A stretch of DNA of 64,000 nt from Hahellaceae bacterium (lineage in GTDB: Bacteria > Pseudomonadota > Gammaproteobacteria > Pseudomonadales > Oleiphilaceae). Every line of letters begins with the position of its first letter. Within the stretch, counting starts at the first letter, position 1. The notes beneath the pieces were generated by a model, which saw only the letters and a program-made list of their open reading frames with translations, did not search any database and was not told where the DNA came from. Where the stretch lies: the NCBI GenBank assembly GCA_016716085.1, contig JADJWY010000026.1, positions 620,001 through 684,000 on the forward strand, in the 5' to 3' direction. The position numbers were made by a program, and so were the translations under genes. Below are positions 1-9,136 of the stretch, one piece after another.

Positions 1-352
1 CATGGGCCCGACGCTCAACTGCTGCTGGGCCGTCCTGCCAGAATCGCTCCAGATCATACATTTGTCGTGAGGATGGCATCATCACATGCACAACAACGTC
101 ACCCAGATCGACCAGAATCCAGTCTGAGGCCTGACCGCCGCCTTCCGATCCAAGGGGACGAATCCCATTGGTTTTCGCTTCGGTTACGACATTGTCTGCC
201 AATGATTTCAGGTGGCGCGTGGAGGTTCCACTGGCGATCACCATAAAGTCGGTCACACTGGTTTTGCTACGTACATCCAGGACCACGATGTCTTTGGCCT
301 TTACGTCTTCCAACGCGTTTACGACCAGATTTTTGAGTTCTGTTGTCTCCAT
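1..352 (-). CDS. rsfS: Ribosomal silencing factor RsfS, partial
   Basis: RsfS binds ribosomal protein uL14 and blocks subunit joining when nutrients are short. The frame starts at the ATG read from 352 and stays open for 117 codons to the window edge, so the stop codon lies outside. It opens METTELKNLVV, then has the family core VLDVRSKTSVTDFMVIASG and, later, SDWILVDLGDVVVHVM and YDLERFW, which are typical of the RsfS/Iojap fold. E. coli RsfS is about 105 aa, so only a few residues should be missing. It starts 6 bp after the nadD stop, the usual nadD-rsfS order, and is probably co-transcribed with proA and nadD. Confidence 0.93.
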   Translation of the reverse strand, partial: METTELKNLVVNALEDVKAKDIVVLDVRSKTSVTDFMVIASGTSTRHLKSLADNVVTEAKTNGIRPLGSEGGGQASDWILVDLGDVVVHVMMPSSRQMYDLERFWQDGPAAVERRAH

Positions 353-358
353 AATTCC

Positions 359-1048
359 TCAAGTATGTTGATGATCGGTGTCGCGGTTTCGACACCGGTA
401 TAACTGATGTTTTTCGATATAAGCAAGAACAGAATCAGGCAGCAGGTACCGAGGCGAGAGGCCCTGTTTCAGGAGAGCTCTGATCCGCGTGCTGGAAATC
501 TCCAGTTGGGTCAGTGTCAGAAACAGCACCTTACCATGGGAGGTGGATATCAGATCGTCAATCAAGTCAGTTCTGTTTGCTTGCAATGCGTCTCCACAGT
601 TTAGCGCCTCCCCGGACGAACCCTGAGGGCGGCATACCACTATTATATGGGCCAACTGTACAATTTCCAACCATCTATGCCATTTTGACAGCGAATGCCA
701 GGCATCCAGGCCCATCGCAAAGATGAGACTACGCTGAGCTCCCTCCCGTTGCCGCAGGATTTCAAGCGTCTCGACCGTGTAAGTCGTCCCCCCACGCTGG
801 ATTTCAAGCGGTTCAACTGACAGACCCGGCTCATGTGCAACCGCCAGCGCCAGCATCGCCAAACGATCCTCGGGGGCTGCCGCTTCTGCCTCGCGCAAAC
901 GATGCTGTGCGGCAGGCATCAAGGCAATGTCGGCGCGTCCAGAGAAGGCCTGAAACAGATCCACCGCCGTCCGCAGGTGACCGTGATGCACCGGATCAAA
1001 CGTTCCCCCCAATAAAATCAGGGGGTTGGCGACTGCGTTATCCCGCAC
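359..1048 (-). CDS. nadD: Nicotinate-nucleotide adenylyltransferase NadD
   Basis: Cytoplasmic enzyme of NAD synthesis that joins ATP and nicotinate mononucleotide to give deamido-NAD. The 229-aa product has the nucleotidyltransferase signature GGTFDPVHHGH near residues 14-24 and the C-terminal ISSTRIR motif of this family. Length is normal. The ATG directly follows the proA stop codon (nadD begins at 1048, proA ends at 1049), which implies coupled expression. No oddities seen. Confidence 0.95.
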   Translation of the reverse strand: MRDNAVANPLILLGGTFDPVHHGHLRTAVDLFQAFSGRADIALMPAAQHRLREAEAAAPEDRLAMLALAVAHEPGLSVEPLEIQRGGTTYTVETLEILRQREGAQRSLIFAMGLDAWHSLSKWHRWLEIVQLAHIIVVCRPQGSSGEALNCGDALQANRTDLIDDLISTSHGKVLFLTLTQLEISSTRIRALLKQGLSPRYLLPDSVLAYIEKHQLYRCRNRDTDHQHT

Positions 1049-2305
1049 TCAGGAACGCACCTGCCCATCACCAAAGACGACATATTTCTGCGACGTCAGC
1101 CCCTCAAGGCCCACAGGTCCGCGCGCATGGAACTTGTCCGTCGAGATACCGATTTCAGCACCCAGACCATACTCGAAGCCGTCGGCAAACCGGGTAGAGG
1201 CATTGATCATGACCGAACTGGAGTCGACTTCGGTAATGAAGCGGCGCCCTTTGGTATAGTTTTCCGTCACAATGCTATCCGTGTGCTGGGAGCTGTAGGT
1301 ATTAATGTGCTCAATGGCCTGATCCAGCCCATCAACGACACGAATAGCCAGGATGGGTGCCAGGTATTCGGTGCGCCAGTCATCTTCCGTCGCGGCGTGA
1401 ATGCCCCCGAGGATTTCCTGTGTCCGTGCACACCCCCGCAATTCGACTTGTTTCTCCGCATACCGTTTTGCCAGCACAGGTAAAATCTGCGCAGCAATCA
1501 CCTTGTCCACCAACAGGGTTTCCATGGTGTTACAGGTGCCATAGCGATGCGTTTTGGCATTCACGGCAATCGCCTCCGCCTTGGCCAGATCTGCCTCGGC
1601 ATCAATGTAAACGTGACAAATACCGTCCAGGTGCTTGATGACAGGCACCCGTGCGTCCTGACTGATGCGCTCAATCAGACCTCGTCCACCCCGGGGAATG
1701 ATGACATCGACATAGGCCGGCATCGTGATCAGTGCGCCAACCGCTGCACGATCGGTCGTTTCCAGAATCTGAACAGACGCTTTTGGCAGACCTGCCGCCG
1801 CGAGTCCGTCTGCAATACAGGCGGCAATCGCCTGATTGGAATAAAAGGCCTCTGAGCCACCGCGCAGGATGGTGGCATTGCCCGACTTCAGACACAGGCT
1901 GGCGGCTTCAACCGTCACATTCGGTCGCGACTCATAAATGATTCCGACCACTCCCAGCGGCACGCGCATTTTGCCCACCTGAATACCGGAAGGGCGATAA
2001 CGCATATCGGTGATTTCGCCGATCGGATCCGGCAACGCAGCCACCTGAAGCAAGCCTTCAATCATGCCGTCAATCCGCGCGGGCGTCAGCTCCAGGCGAT
2101 CCATCAGAGGGGCATCAAGGCCTTTTTCCCGCCCTGCATCCAGATCTTTACGGTTGGCCAGAAGAATTGCGTCCCGCGACGCCTCAATGGCTTTCGCCAT
2201 CGCAAGCAAGGCTGCGTTTTTCTGACCTGTCGACGCACGGGCCACCTGGCGTGATGCCAGACGAGCCTGTTTGCCGGTTTCCACCATGTACTGACTGACG
2301 TCCAT
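1049..2305 (-). CDS. proA: Gamma-glutamyl phosphate reductase ProA
   Basis: Second enzyme of proline synthesis: NADPH-dependent reduction of gamma-glutamyl phosphate to glutamate semialdehyde in the cytoplasm. I chose the ATG at 2305 (MDVSQYMVETGKQARLAS), giving 418 aa, the usual ProA length. A GAGGGG stretch lies upstream of it, and a longer in-frame extension to 2407 would add an atypical 34-residue leader. Family features include GVIGIIYESRPNVT and the catalytic-cysteine segment THRYGTCNTMET. It heads the proA-nadD-rsfS run and is divergent from the GGDEF-like gene at 2410, so its promoter should lie in 2306-2409. No proB is nearby. Confidence 0.95.
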   Translation of the reverse strand: MDVSQYMVETGKQARLASRQVARASTGQKNAALLAMAKAIEASRDAILLANRKDLDAGREKGLDAPLMDRLELTPARIDGMIEGLLQVAALPDPIGEITDMRYRPSGIQVGKMRVPLGVVGIIYESRPNVTVEAASLCLKSGNATILRGGSEAFYSNQAIAACIADGLAAAGLPKASVQILETTDRAAVGALITMPAYVDVIIPRGGRGLIERISQDARVPVIKHLDGICHVYIDAEADLAKAEAIAVNAKTHRYGTCNTMETLLVDKVIAAQILPVLAKRYAEKQVELRGCARTQEILGGIHAATEDDWRTEYLAPILAIRVVDGLDQAIEHINTYSSQHTDSIVTENYTKGRRFITEVDSSSVMINASTRFADGFEYGLGAEIGISTDKFHARGPVGLEGLTSQKYVVFGDGQVRS

Positions 2306-2409
2306 TGCCGTCGCTTCCCCTCGGTTTTCGATAGATTGCCAAAGCTGCATTATACTCAGGTAAAAGAGTCCACACCATGAACCGTTACCATTGTTGAAGA
2401 ATCCCACGC

Positions 2410-3420
2410 ATGAATACCCTGATCCCGGCCGAGCTGAATAACCAGCTGCGAACCAAAGTTTATTCGCTGGCCGCCGCCGTCTGCCTGTTACTGACCCTGG
2501 GATCTTTGTCGGGGGGACACTTATTCATGGCGATCACCGGGCTGAGCTTTACCATCCTGCTCTATGCCAACGGCCGTCTGAACCTGCGCTACGGTGACCA
2601 ACCCACGCCAATGCTGCTGTCTCACCTGATTGTCGCGCAGTTGATCGGGATCACGCTGGCCAGTACGGCCTATCTGCCCGGAGAAGCCGAGAACTGGAGC
2701 TATATGCTTCCGCTGATCGCCTATCTGATATACCCCCTGCGCCTGGCAACGGTCATTACTGCGCTTTACTCGATTACACTGGCAATCGCGATCATTTTTT
2801 TCTATCAAGGCCCAGAAAAACCACAACTGTTTTTTATCTATCTATTGAGCCTTTTGATTACGCTGGCCTTTGTCTACCTCCGCGAAATCAAGGAGAAGCA
2901 ACTTCAGCCCCTGCGCCGAACCGACAATCTGACGCTTGCTTCTACACGGGAATACTTGTTCCAGGATTTGCACAAGGAGGTTCAGCGCAGCGAACGGGAG
3001 GGCACGCCCTTGTCCGTCCTGGCACTGAGTTTTGACGAATCAACCCTGGCGAGGAGTCAACCGGATGACAAGGATGGCCTGCTGCATCGCTTGGGTCGCC
3101 TGCTACATGAAAACCTGCGGCTTTTCGACGCCTATTACCGCTACGATAACTCGGAGATGATTATTATCATGCCGCACACCCCGTCCCGCGAAGCGGCCAA
3201 AAAAGCCGCCCAGCTGCGACAAAAAATTCGCCAGAATCTCAGTTCACGGGATTTCTCTGTCACGGTATCCATCGGCCTGGCATCCCTGAATGTAGGCGAC
3301 ACCGCCCAGACCCTGATTGACGATGCGCGGAAAGCCCTTAAATACGCCCGATCACGGGGTAGCAACCAAACCCGAACCTTCGTCGAAATCGAGAGTGAAG
3401 AGGCGCATCATGCTGGCTGA
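2410..3420 (+). CDS. Membrane protein with degenerate GGDEF domain (first of tandem pair)
   Basis: A 336-aa protein with about five or six hydrophobic segments in residues 15-165, then a GGDEF-type fold at roughly 170-330. The fold is recognisable from the order of elements and the late SIGLASL strand, but the signature loop reads YRYDNSEMIIIMP instead of a GG(D/E)EF loop. The metal-site region is SFDES rather than D-x-D. Catalysis of c-di-GMP synthesis is therefore unlikely (inference from missing residues). Its stop overlaps the next gene's ATG (3410) by 11 bp, so the two are translationally coupled. It could serve as a receptor or scaffold; the ligand cannot be told from sequence. Confidence 0.8.
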   Translation: MNTLIPAELNNQLRTKVYSLAAAVCLLLTLGSLSGGHLFMAITGLSFTILLYANGRLNLRYGDQPTPMLLSHLIVAQLIGITLASTAYLPGEAENWSYMLPLIAYLIYPLRLATVITALYSITLAIAIIFFYQGPEKPQLFFIYLLSLLITLAFVYLREIKEKQLQPLRRTDNLTLASTREYLFQDLHKEVQRSEREGTPLSVLALSFDESTLARSQPDDKDGLLHRLGRLLHENLRLFDAYYRYDNSEMIIIMPHTPSREAAKKAAQLRQKIRQNLSSRDFSVTVSIGLASLNVGDTAQTLIDDARKALKYARSRGSNQTRTFVEIESEEAHHAG

Positions 3421-4393
3421 ATCCTATCTGCGCACCAATACCCGCATGATGCTCTACGGAGGGGCGTTTTTGTTGTTCTTTATACTGGCGGTTCAGAACG
3501 CCCGTTATGGAAACTACAATCTCTTTTATACCGGAATGCTGACTCTCCCCGCCTTTGCTGCGGGTGCCATTTATGCCTGGTTTAAGCGCAGCGAGCTGGG
3601 CGCCTATCTGGGACATCTGGCAGTACTCATCTACCTATTGGCACTTATACTTAATCTGCTCTCGCGGCATGAGCCGGAAAGTTTACATTGGCTTTATGGC
3701 CTGGGCCTTATCAGCTTTTTGCTACTCCCCCTGAAAACGGCGTTTAATTTCAATCTGAGCGTCCTGATTGGCAGCAGTCTCGTCAGTGTGTTCAATTATG
3801 ACTTTTTTACCATGCTCCGCTTTGCGACCAGTTTTGCCTTGCTGGTCGGACTGGCAGGCATGTACGCCTATCTGTACCACGATAAGGCTCGCTATCTGGT
3901 GGAAGCCGGGATCAAAGATGCGCTGACCGGCGCTTACAACATGCGCCACTGGGATCTGACGCTCCGCCAGGAAGTCTCACGCTCGGAAACGACAGAGCAC
4001 CCGCTATCACTCTTGCTGATGGAAATCGACTATTTTGACCAGACTCAGGATGTCCATGGCCAGAATGTCGCCAATGAAATACTCGCTGAAATGGGCAAAT
4101 TGCTGCTCACGCTCACGCGCGCCGGAGACAGTATTTATCGGGAAGGCAATGGCCGCTTCCTGTTCATGCTTCCAACCACCCACGAAGAGGGGCTGCTGGT
4201 CTTCGCTGAGCGCTTGCGACGCAGCATCGAGAGCGCCTCGTGGCCAGTGGTCGACAGCATGTCAGCCAGTATCGGCTGCCTCACCCGGGAGAGTGGCCAG
4301 GAGGACATACGAATCCTGACAAACGATTTACAAAAAGCACTCGCACAGGCCCAGCAGTCCGGTCACAATAAGGTCATTCTGTTTAAGAAGTGA
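3410..4393 (+). CDS. Membrane protein with degenerate GGDEF domain (second of tandem pair)
   Basis: A 327-aa protein. I chose the ATG at 3410 (MLAESYLRTNTRMM) because it overlaps the upstream stop and precedes the first membrane segment. Residues about 15-165 are hydrophobic (six or so helices). The GGDEF-like domain starts at ALTGAYNMRHWD and has MEIDYFDQTQDVHGQNVANEIL, close to the canonical metal/base region. The signature loop is REGNGRFLFMLP, so GG(D/E)EF is replaced by GNGRF. Activity is doubtful. Similar architecture to the upstream gene suggests an old tandem duplication. The next gene starts with GTG inside its stop codon (GTGA), giving a three-gene coupled unit. Confidence 0.8.
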   Translation: MLAESYLRTNTRMMLYGGAFLLFFILAVQNARYGNYNLFYTGMLTLPAFAAGAIYAWFKRSELGAYLGHLAVLIYLLALILNLLSRHEPESLHWLYGLGLISFLLLPLKTAFNFNLSVLIGSSLVSVFNYDFFTMLRFATSFALLVGLAGMYAYLYHDKARYLVEAGIKDALTGAYNMRHWDLTLRQEVSRSETTEHPLSLLLMEIDYFDQTQDVHGQNVANEILAEMGKLLLTLTRAGDSIYREGNGRFLFMLPTTHEEGLLVFAERLRRSIESASWPVVDSMSASIGCLTRESGQEDIRILTNDLQKALAQAQQSGHNKVILFKK

Positions 4394-5760
4394 TACCGGG
4401 TTTGACAGACGCCATATTAACCTGGGCAGCCTCGCACCCGGAGGTGCTGCTGCTCCTGATATTTTGCATTTCCTTTCTCGAATCACTCGCCATCGCCGGG
4501 CTGATTGTGCCGGGTGTGGCGCTCCTGTTCGGATTGGCCACACTGGCCGGACACGGACAGCTGTCCCTGCTGTTCTGTTTGCCCGCTGCCATCGCCGGTG
4601 CGATTGCTGGGGATGCGCTGAGCTTTTATCTGGGATGCCACTTCCGTGACCAAATCTGGACGATCTGGCCACTGAACCGCGACCCGGGTCTACGTCAGCG
4701 CGGCGAAGGCTTTGTCCGGCAACACGGAGGCAAAAGCATTCTGATTGGTCGTTTCGTTGGACCGGTCAGACCCGTCATTCCCATGGTGGCCGGCAGTCTG
4801 GACATGCCGCCCAGCCGGTTCCTGTGTTTTAACGTGCTGTCTGCCCTGGGGTGGGGACCTTTTTATTTCTTGCCTGGCTACCTGGCGGGCGCCGCCATTC
4901 ACCTGCCGACATTGACACTTCACTCCCCCTGGCTGCTGGCAGGGAGTGTGGCACTCATCGCAACCGGCGCCGCGCTGGTCGTGGCGGAAATTCATTTACA
5001 CCTGCGCTCCCGCCCTGTGCAACGCCTCCCCTCCTGGCAAATGGTCGCCCTGGTAACCGGGGCCGCCTTTTTACTTTGGTCCGCACTGCATGTCGGCGCT
5101 CAGGTCGGGCAGACGCTGGATGAGAGTCTTCACCATTTCTTTTCATTCCGGCAACCGGCGTTTCAGGGGCTGTTTATTGCGCTCACCTTACTGGGCGACC
5201 CGCTACTGCTCTATCCTCTGTTCGGCATATTCCTGGCACTGCTGACCTACCAGGGCGGTGGGCGATCAGCACTGGTCTATCTGTTCGGCGGCCTCTCACT
5301 GCACGCGCTGACCAGCGGATTGAAAGCATGGTTTGCCTTGCCACGCCCACCGGAAGCACTCTACCCGGTCAGCTTCGCCTACCCCTCGGGACATGCGTCT
5401 GGCGCCGCTTTTGTCTACGGACTGGTCGCGCTCACGCTGTTAAGCCATCATAACCGCCAGATTAACCGGGCAGGAATGATTCTGGCAGGCTTTCTGATTG
5501 TCATGATCGCCAGTAGCCGGGTTTACCTCAACGTACACTGGCTCTCAGATATCCTGGGGGGACTGCTACTTGGCACGATGATGGCAGCGATTGCCGTGGG
5601 TGTTGCAAGATCCCGGGAAGACGCCCGGAACGCCCGTCCGTTTACGCCGCAGCAGACGGCAAGCCTGCTGGCCATCTGGTGCGTCACCAGCGTCTGCCAC
5701 ATCGTGGTGCGCTGGAGCACCGCTTTGGGACAGTACCCCTTGCCCCCGGCTGTAAATTGA
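4390..5760 (+). CDS. DedA-PAP2 fusion membrane protein
   Basis: A 456-aa integral membrane protein joining two lipid-related families. Residues about 1-200 are DedA/SNARE-associated type, with the conserved Glu in FLESLAIAG (31) and GRFVGPVRP (120-128). DedA proteins are implicated in undecaprenyl phosphate or phospholipid translocation. Residues about 215-410 are a PAP2 phosphatase with all three motifs: K312 to RP 319-320, PSGH 332-335 and SRVYLNVHWLSD 376-387. A role in dephosphorylating and flipping an isoprenoid or phospholipid phosphate is inferred. The start is GTG at 4390, overlapping the previous stop by 4 bp, which links it to the two degenerate GGDEF proteins. Confidence 0.88.
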   Translation: MIPGLTDAILTWAASHPEVLLLLIFCISFLESLAIAGLIVPGVALLFGLATLAGHGQLSLLFCLPAAIAGAIAGDALSFYLGCHFRDQIWTIWPLNRDPGLRQRGEGFVRQHGGKSILIGRFVGPVRPVIPMVAGSLDMPPSRFLCFNVLSALGWGPFYFLPGYLAGAAIHLPTLTLHSPWLLAGSVALIATGAALVVAEIHLHLRSRPVQRLPSWQMVALVTGAAFLLWSALHVGAQVGQTLDESLHHFFSFRQPAFQGLFIALTLLGDPLLLYPLFGIFLALLTYQGGGRSALVYLFGGLSLHALTSGLKAWFALPRPPEALYPVSFAYPSGHASGAAFVYGLVALTLLSHHNRQINRAGMILAGFLIVMIASSRVYLNVHWLSDILGGLLLGTMMAAIAVGVARSREDARNARPFTPQQTASLLAIWCVTSVCHIVVRWSTALGQYPLPPAVN

Positions 5761-5835
5761 TCGGCACAAAGTTAAGGCGAATTAAATGGTGTTAAGGTCT
5801 TTTTGCAAAGCGTTTACGTAGGTATCCGGGTTGAA

Positions 5836-5845
5836 CTATGCTAAA
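5836..5845 (+). promoter_or_regulatory. Candidate sigma-S-type promoter -10 region upstream of prkA
   Basis: The string CTATGCTAAA resembles the sigma-S extended -10 (CTAYACTTAA-like), with a weak TTTACG about 18 bp upstream of the TATGCT hexamer. It lies 52 bp before the prkA ATG. E. coli yeaGH is sigma-S dependent, which makes the site plausible. Assignment is by eye only. Confidence 0.35.
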
Positions 5846-5896
5846 GCTAGAGCCTGATTCGGTTCGGCAATTTCGTCGCTATTGAGAGGGGGTATC

Positions 5897-7819
5897 ATGA
5901 GTCTTTTCAACCACTACGCCAATCGTTATGTGGCGCATCAGGAAGAAGAGTACACACTGGAGGAATACCTTCAGCTCTGTAAGAAAGACAAGTCTGTGTA
6001 CGCTTCCGCCGCCGAACGCATGTTGCTGGCGATCGGAGAGCCCGAGCTGGTCGACACCTCGCGCGATTCCCGCCTGAGTCGTATTTTTTCCAATAAAATC
6101 ATCAAACGTTACCCGGAGTTCAATGAGTTCTACGGCATGGAAGAAGCCGTGGAACAGATTGTGTCCTTCTACAAGCATGCGGCGCAGGGCCTGGAAGAGA
6201 AGAAGCAGATTCTCTACCTGCTGGGTCCGGTCGGTGGCGGCAAATCGTCACTCGCCGAAAAACTGAAAAGTCTGATCCAGAAACAGCCGTTCTATGCCAT
6301 CAAAGGCTCGCCGGTCTATGAAAACCCGTTAGGGCTGTTCTCCCCGGAGGAAGATGCCAAAATTCTGGAAGAAGAATACGGCATTCCACCGCGATACCTA
6401 CGCTACATCATGTCACCCTGGGCCGTGAAACGCCTGAATGAATTCAATGGCGATATCAGCAAGTTCCGGGTGGTGAAGCTCTACCCCTCTATTCTCAACC
6501 AGGTTGCCGTCGCCAAGACCGAACCCGGCGATGAGAACAACCAGGATATCTCGGCTCTGGTCGGGAAGGTCAACATTCGCATGCTGGAAGAATATCCCCA
6601 GCACGATCCCGACGCCTACAGCTTCGCGGGTGGTTTATGTAAGGCCAACCAGGGCTTGCTGGAATTCGTGGAGATGTTCAAAGCCCCAATCAAGGTGCTG
6701 CACCCCCTGCTGACCGCCACGCAGGAAGGGAACTACAACACCACCGAAGGCATGGGCGCTGTTCCCTTTGAGGGGATGGTGCTGGCCCACTCGAACGAGT
6801 CCGAGTGGCAGACTTTCCGTAACAACAAGAACAACGAAGCCTTTCTCGATCGTATTTACATCGTTAAAGTGCCTTACTGTCTGAAAGTGACCGAAGAGAT
6901 CAAGATTTACGACAAGCTGCTGCGCAGCAGCTCGCTCTCAGGCTCACCCTGTGCGCCCGATACGCTGTCGATGCTGGCACAGTTCTCGGTGCTGTCCCGT
7001 CTGAAGGAGCCGGAAAACTCATCGCTGTATTCCAAGATGCGGGTCTACGATGGTCAGAACATCAAAGATACTGACCCCAAAGCCAAGTCTATCCAGGAAT
7101 ACAAGGACTCGGCCGGGGTCGATGAAGGCATGGACGGTCTCTCAACCCGTTTCGCGTTTAAGATTTTATCTAAAGTCTTCAACTTTGATGCGACTGAAGT
7201 GGCAGCCAACCCAGTTCACCTGCTGTACGTGCTGGAAAAGCAGATCGAGCAGGAACAGTTCCCGGCCGAAGTCCATGACCGCTATCTGCGGTTCCTGAAG
7301 GAGTTCCTGGCCCCCCACTATGTGGATTACATCGGCAAGGAAATCCAGACGGCCTACCTGGAGTCCTACTCCGAGTACGGTCAAAATATCTTCGACCGCT
7401 ACGTGACCTATGCCGACTTCTGGATTCAGGATCAGGAATACCGTGATCCCGAAACCGGCGAAATTTTTGACCGCGCCGCGATCAATGACGAGCTGGAAAA
7501 AATCGAGAAGCCGGCCGGTATCAGCAACCCGAAAGACTTCCGCAATGAAGTCGTCAACTTTGTGTTGCGGGCGCGTGCCAACAATAATGGCAAGAATCCG
7601 ACCTGGTTGAGCTATGAGAAATTGCGTGCCGTGATCGAGAAGAAAATGTTCTCGAACACCGAAGACCTGTTGCCGGTCATCTCCTTCAATCCGAAGGCGT
7701 CGCAGGACGACCAGAACAAGCATCAGGAATTCGTGAAGCGTATGATTCAGCGCGGGTATACCGAAAAGCAGGTACGTCTGCTATGTGAATGGTATTTGCG
7801 GGTGCGCAAATCCCAGTAA
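5897..7819 (+). CDS. prkA: PrkA family serine protein kinase / AAA+ protein (YeaG-like)
   Basis: Cytoplasmic stress-associated protein with an N-terminal AAA+ domain and a C-terminal PrkA kinase domain. The ATG at 5897 (MSLFNHYANRY) follows a GAGAGGGGG ribosome site and gives 640 aa, close to E. coli YeaG (about 644). The Walker A motif is GPVGGGKSS near residue 110, and an NNTTEGMGAVPFEG-like segment characteristic of PrkA follows later. It is the first of three genes (prkA, yeaH, spoVR) that commonly travel together in gammaproteobacteria and are linked to stationary-phase and nitrogen-stress survival. The yeaH start lies 12 bp downstream of its stop. Confidence 0.93.
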   Translation: MSLFNHYANRYVAHQEEEYTLEEYLQLCKKDKSVYASAAERMLLAIGEPELVDTSRDSRLSRIFSNKIIKRYPEFNEFYGMEEAVEQIVSFYKHAAQGLEEKKQILYLLGPVGGGKSSLAEKLKSLIQKQPFYAIKGSPVYENPLGLFSPEEDAKILEEEYGIPPRYLRYIMSPWAVKRLNEFNGDISKFRVVKLYPSILNQVAVAKTEPGDENNQDISALVGKVNIRMLEEYPQHDPDAYSFAGGLCKANQGLLEFVEMFKAPIKVLHPLLTATQEGNYNTTEGMGAVPFEGMVLAHSNESEWQTFRNNKNNEAFLDRIYIVKVPYCLKVTEEIKIYDKLLRSSSLSGSPCAPDTLSMLAQFSVLSRLKEPENSSLYSKMRVYDGQNIKDTDPKAKSIQEYKDSAGVDEGMDGLSTRFAFKILSKVFNFDATEVAANPVHLLYVLEKQIEQEQFPAEVHDRYLRFLKEFLAPHYVDYIGKEIQTAYLESYSEYGQNIFDRYVTYADFWIQDQEYRDPETGEIFDRAAINDELEKIEKPAGISNPKDFRNEVVNFVLRARANNNGKNPTWLSYEKLRAVIEKKMFSNTEDLLPVISFNPKASQDDQNKHQEFVKRMIQRGYTEKQVRLLCEWYLRVRKSQ

Positions 7820-7831
7820 GGGAGGAGTCGC

Positions 7832-9136
7832 ATGACCAACACGCATGTGGTAGACCGGCGACTGAATGGCCGGAATAAAAGCGCGGTCAACCGGCAGCGC
7901 TTCCTGCGCCGTTATCGCGAGCATATCAAGAAAGCGGTGACGGAGGCGGTCAATAAGCGCTCCATTACTGACATCGACCGTGGCGAAAGCGTCAGCATAC
8001 CGGGCAAAGACATTTCCGAGCCGGTGTTTCGCAATGGTCGCGGGGGCCGGCGCAGCAATGTGCATCCAGGCAACCGCGAATTTGTCACAGGCGATACGAT
8101 TGCGCGACCACCGGGCGGTGGTGGGGGTGGCGGTGCCGGACAAGGCAAGGCCAGCAATCAGGGCGAAGGCATTGACGAATTTGTGTTTCAGATCTCCCAG
8201 GATGAGTTTCTGGACTTCATGTTTGAAGACCTCGCCCTCCCCAACCTGATCCGTAAACAACTCAAGGATACCCTCAGCTACAAATATGTCCGGGCGGGGT
8301 ATACCAATCAGGGCACTCCAGCCAAGATCAATATCGTCCGCTCGATGCGAGGCGCCTATGCACGCCGTCTGGCCCTCACAGGGAATCGGCGCAAACGCAT
8401 TGCTGAACTGGAAGCTGAGCTAGAGGCCCTGAAAAAGCAGCCGGAGCATCCCGACCCAGCCCTATCGCCTGCCGCACGCATCAAGGAACTGGAAGAGGAA
8501 ATCGAGCGTTTGCGCAACCGGGTCAAACGGGTGCCTTACATCGATGAAATCGACATCCGGTATAACCAGCATCTACGCCAGCCCCAACCAGCCACAGCGG
8601 CCGTCATGTTCTGCCTGATGGATGTCTCCGGCTCCATGAGCCAGAACCACAAGGACATCGCCAAGCGATTCTTCATTTTGCTGTATCTGTTTCTCAAGCG
8701 GAATTACCAGAAAATTGATGTGGTATTCATTCGCCACCACACCAGTGCGAAGGAAGTCGATGAGCAGGAGTTCTTTTACTCGCGGGAAACAGGGGGCACG
8801 ATCGTTTCCAGTGCATTGAAATTGATGAAAGAAGTCATGGATGCGCGCTATCCGACGGCCGACTGGAACATCTATGCCGCACAGGCGTCAGATGGTGACA
8901 ACTGGAACGACGATTCACCCCGTTGCAGCAAAATGCTGGCTGAGGACATTCTGCCCAAAACCCAATTTTACTCGTATATCGAAATTACGCCCCACGAGCA
9001 CCAGATGCTCTGGCATGAATATGAAAAGCTGCTGACCCCATTCAAGGATCGTTTCGCCATGCAGCAAATCGTCGATGCCGGGGACATCTTCCCGGTGTTC
9101 CGAAAACTGTTCCAGAAGCAAGGTGAGCATGGCTAG
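7832..9136 (+). CDS. yeaH: YeaH family protein (DUF444, VWA-like)
   Basis: A 434-aa cytoplasmic protein of the DUF444/YeaH family, near the usual length (E. coli about 427). The N-terminus has the typical VDRRLNGRNKSAVNRQRFLRR segment in broken form, a glycine run (PPGGGGGGG near residue 92) and a coiled-coil-like acidic/basic stretch at about 190-235. A von Willebrand-type metal site, DVSGSMS, lies near residue 264. It has a good ribosome site (GGGAGG). Its last 8 bp overlap the spoVR start. The biochemical function is unknown; it is thought to act with PrkA and SpoVR, and the context here supports that. Confidence 0.92.
   Translation: MTNTHVVDRRLNGRNKSAVNRQRFLRRYREHIKKAVTEAVNKRSITDIDRGESVSIPGKDISEPVFRNGRGGRRSNVHPGNREFVTGDTIARPPGGGGGGGAGQGKASNQGEGIDEFVFQISQDEFLDFMFEDLALPNLIRKQLKDTLSYKYVRAGYTNQGTPAKINIVRSMRGAYARRLALTGNRRKRIAELEAELEALKKQPEHPDPALSPAARIKELEEEIERLRNRVKRVPYIDEIDIRYNQHLRQPQPATAAVMFCLMDVSGSMSQNHKDIAKRFFILLYLFLKRNYQKIDVVFIRHHTSAKEVDEQEFFYSRETGGTIVSSALKLMKEVMDARYPTADWNIYAAQASDGDNWNDDSPRCSKMLAEDILPKTQFYSYIEITPHEHQMLWHEYEKLLTPFKDRFAMQQIVDAGDIFPVFRKLFQKQGEHG

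Noticed and set aside
5761..5896. Sigma-54 promoter upstream of prkA
   Set aside because: Looked for GG-N10-GC because yeaGH is nitrogen-regulated in enterics; no correctly spaced pair was found.
7166..7723. 185-codon open frame on the minus strand inside prkA
   Set aside because: Lies wholly within a well-supported gene, has no family motifs and is a third-position shadow.
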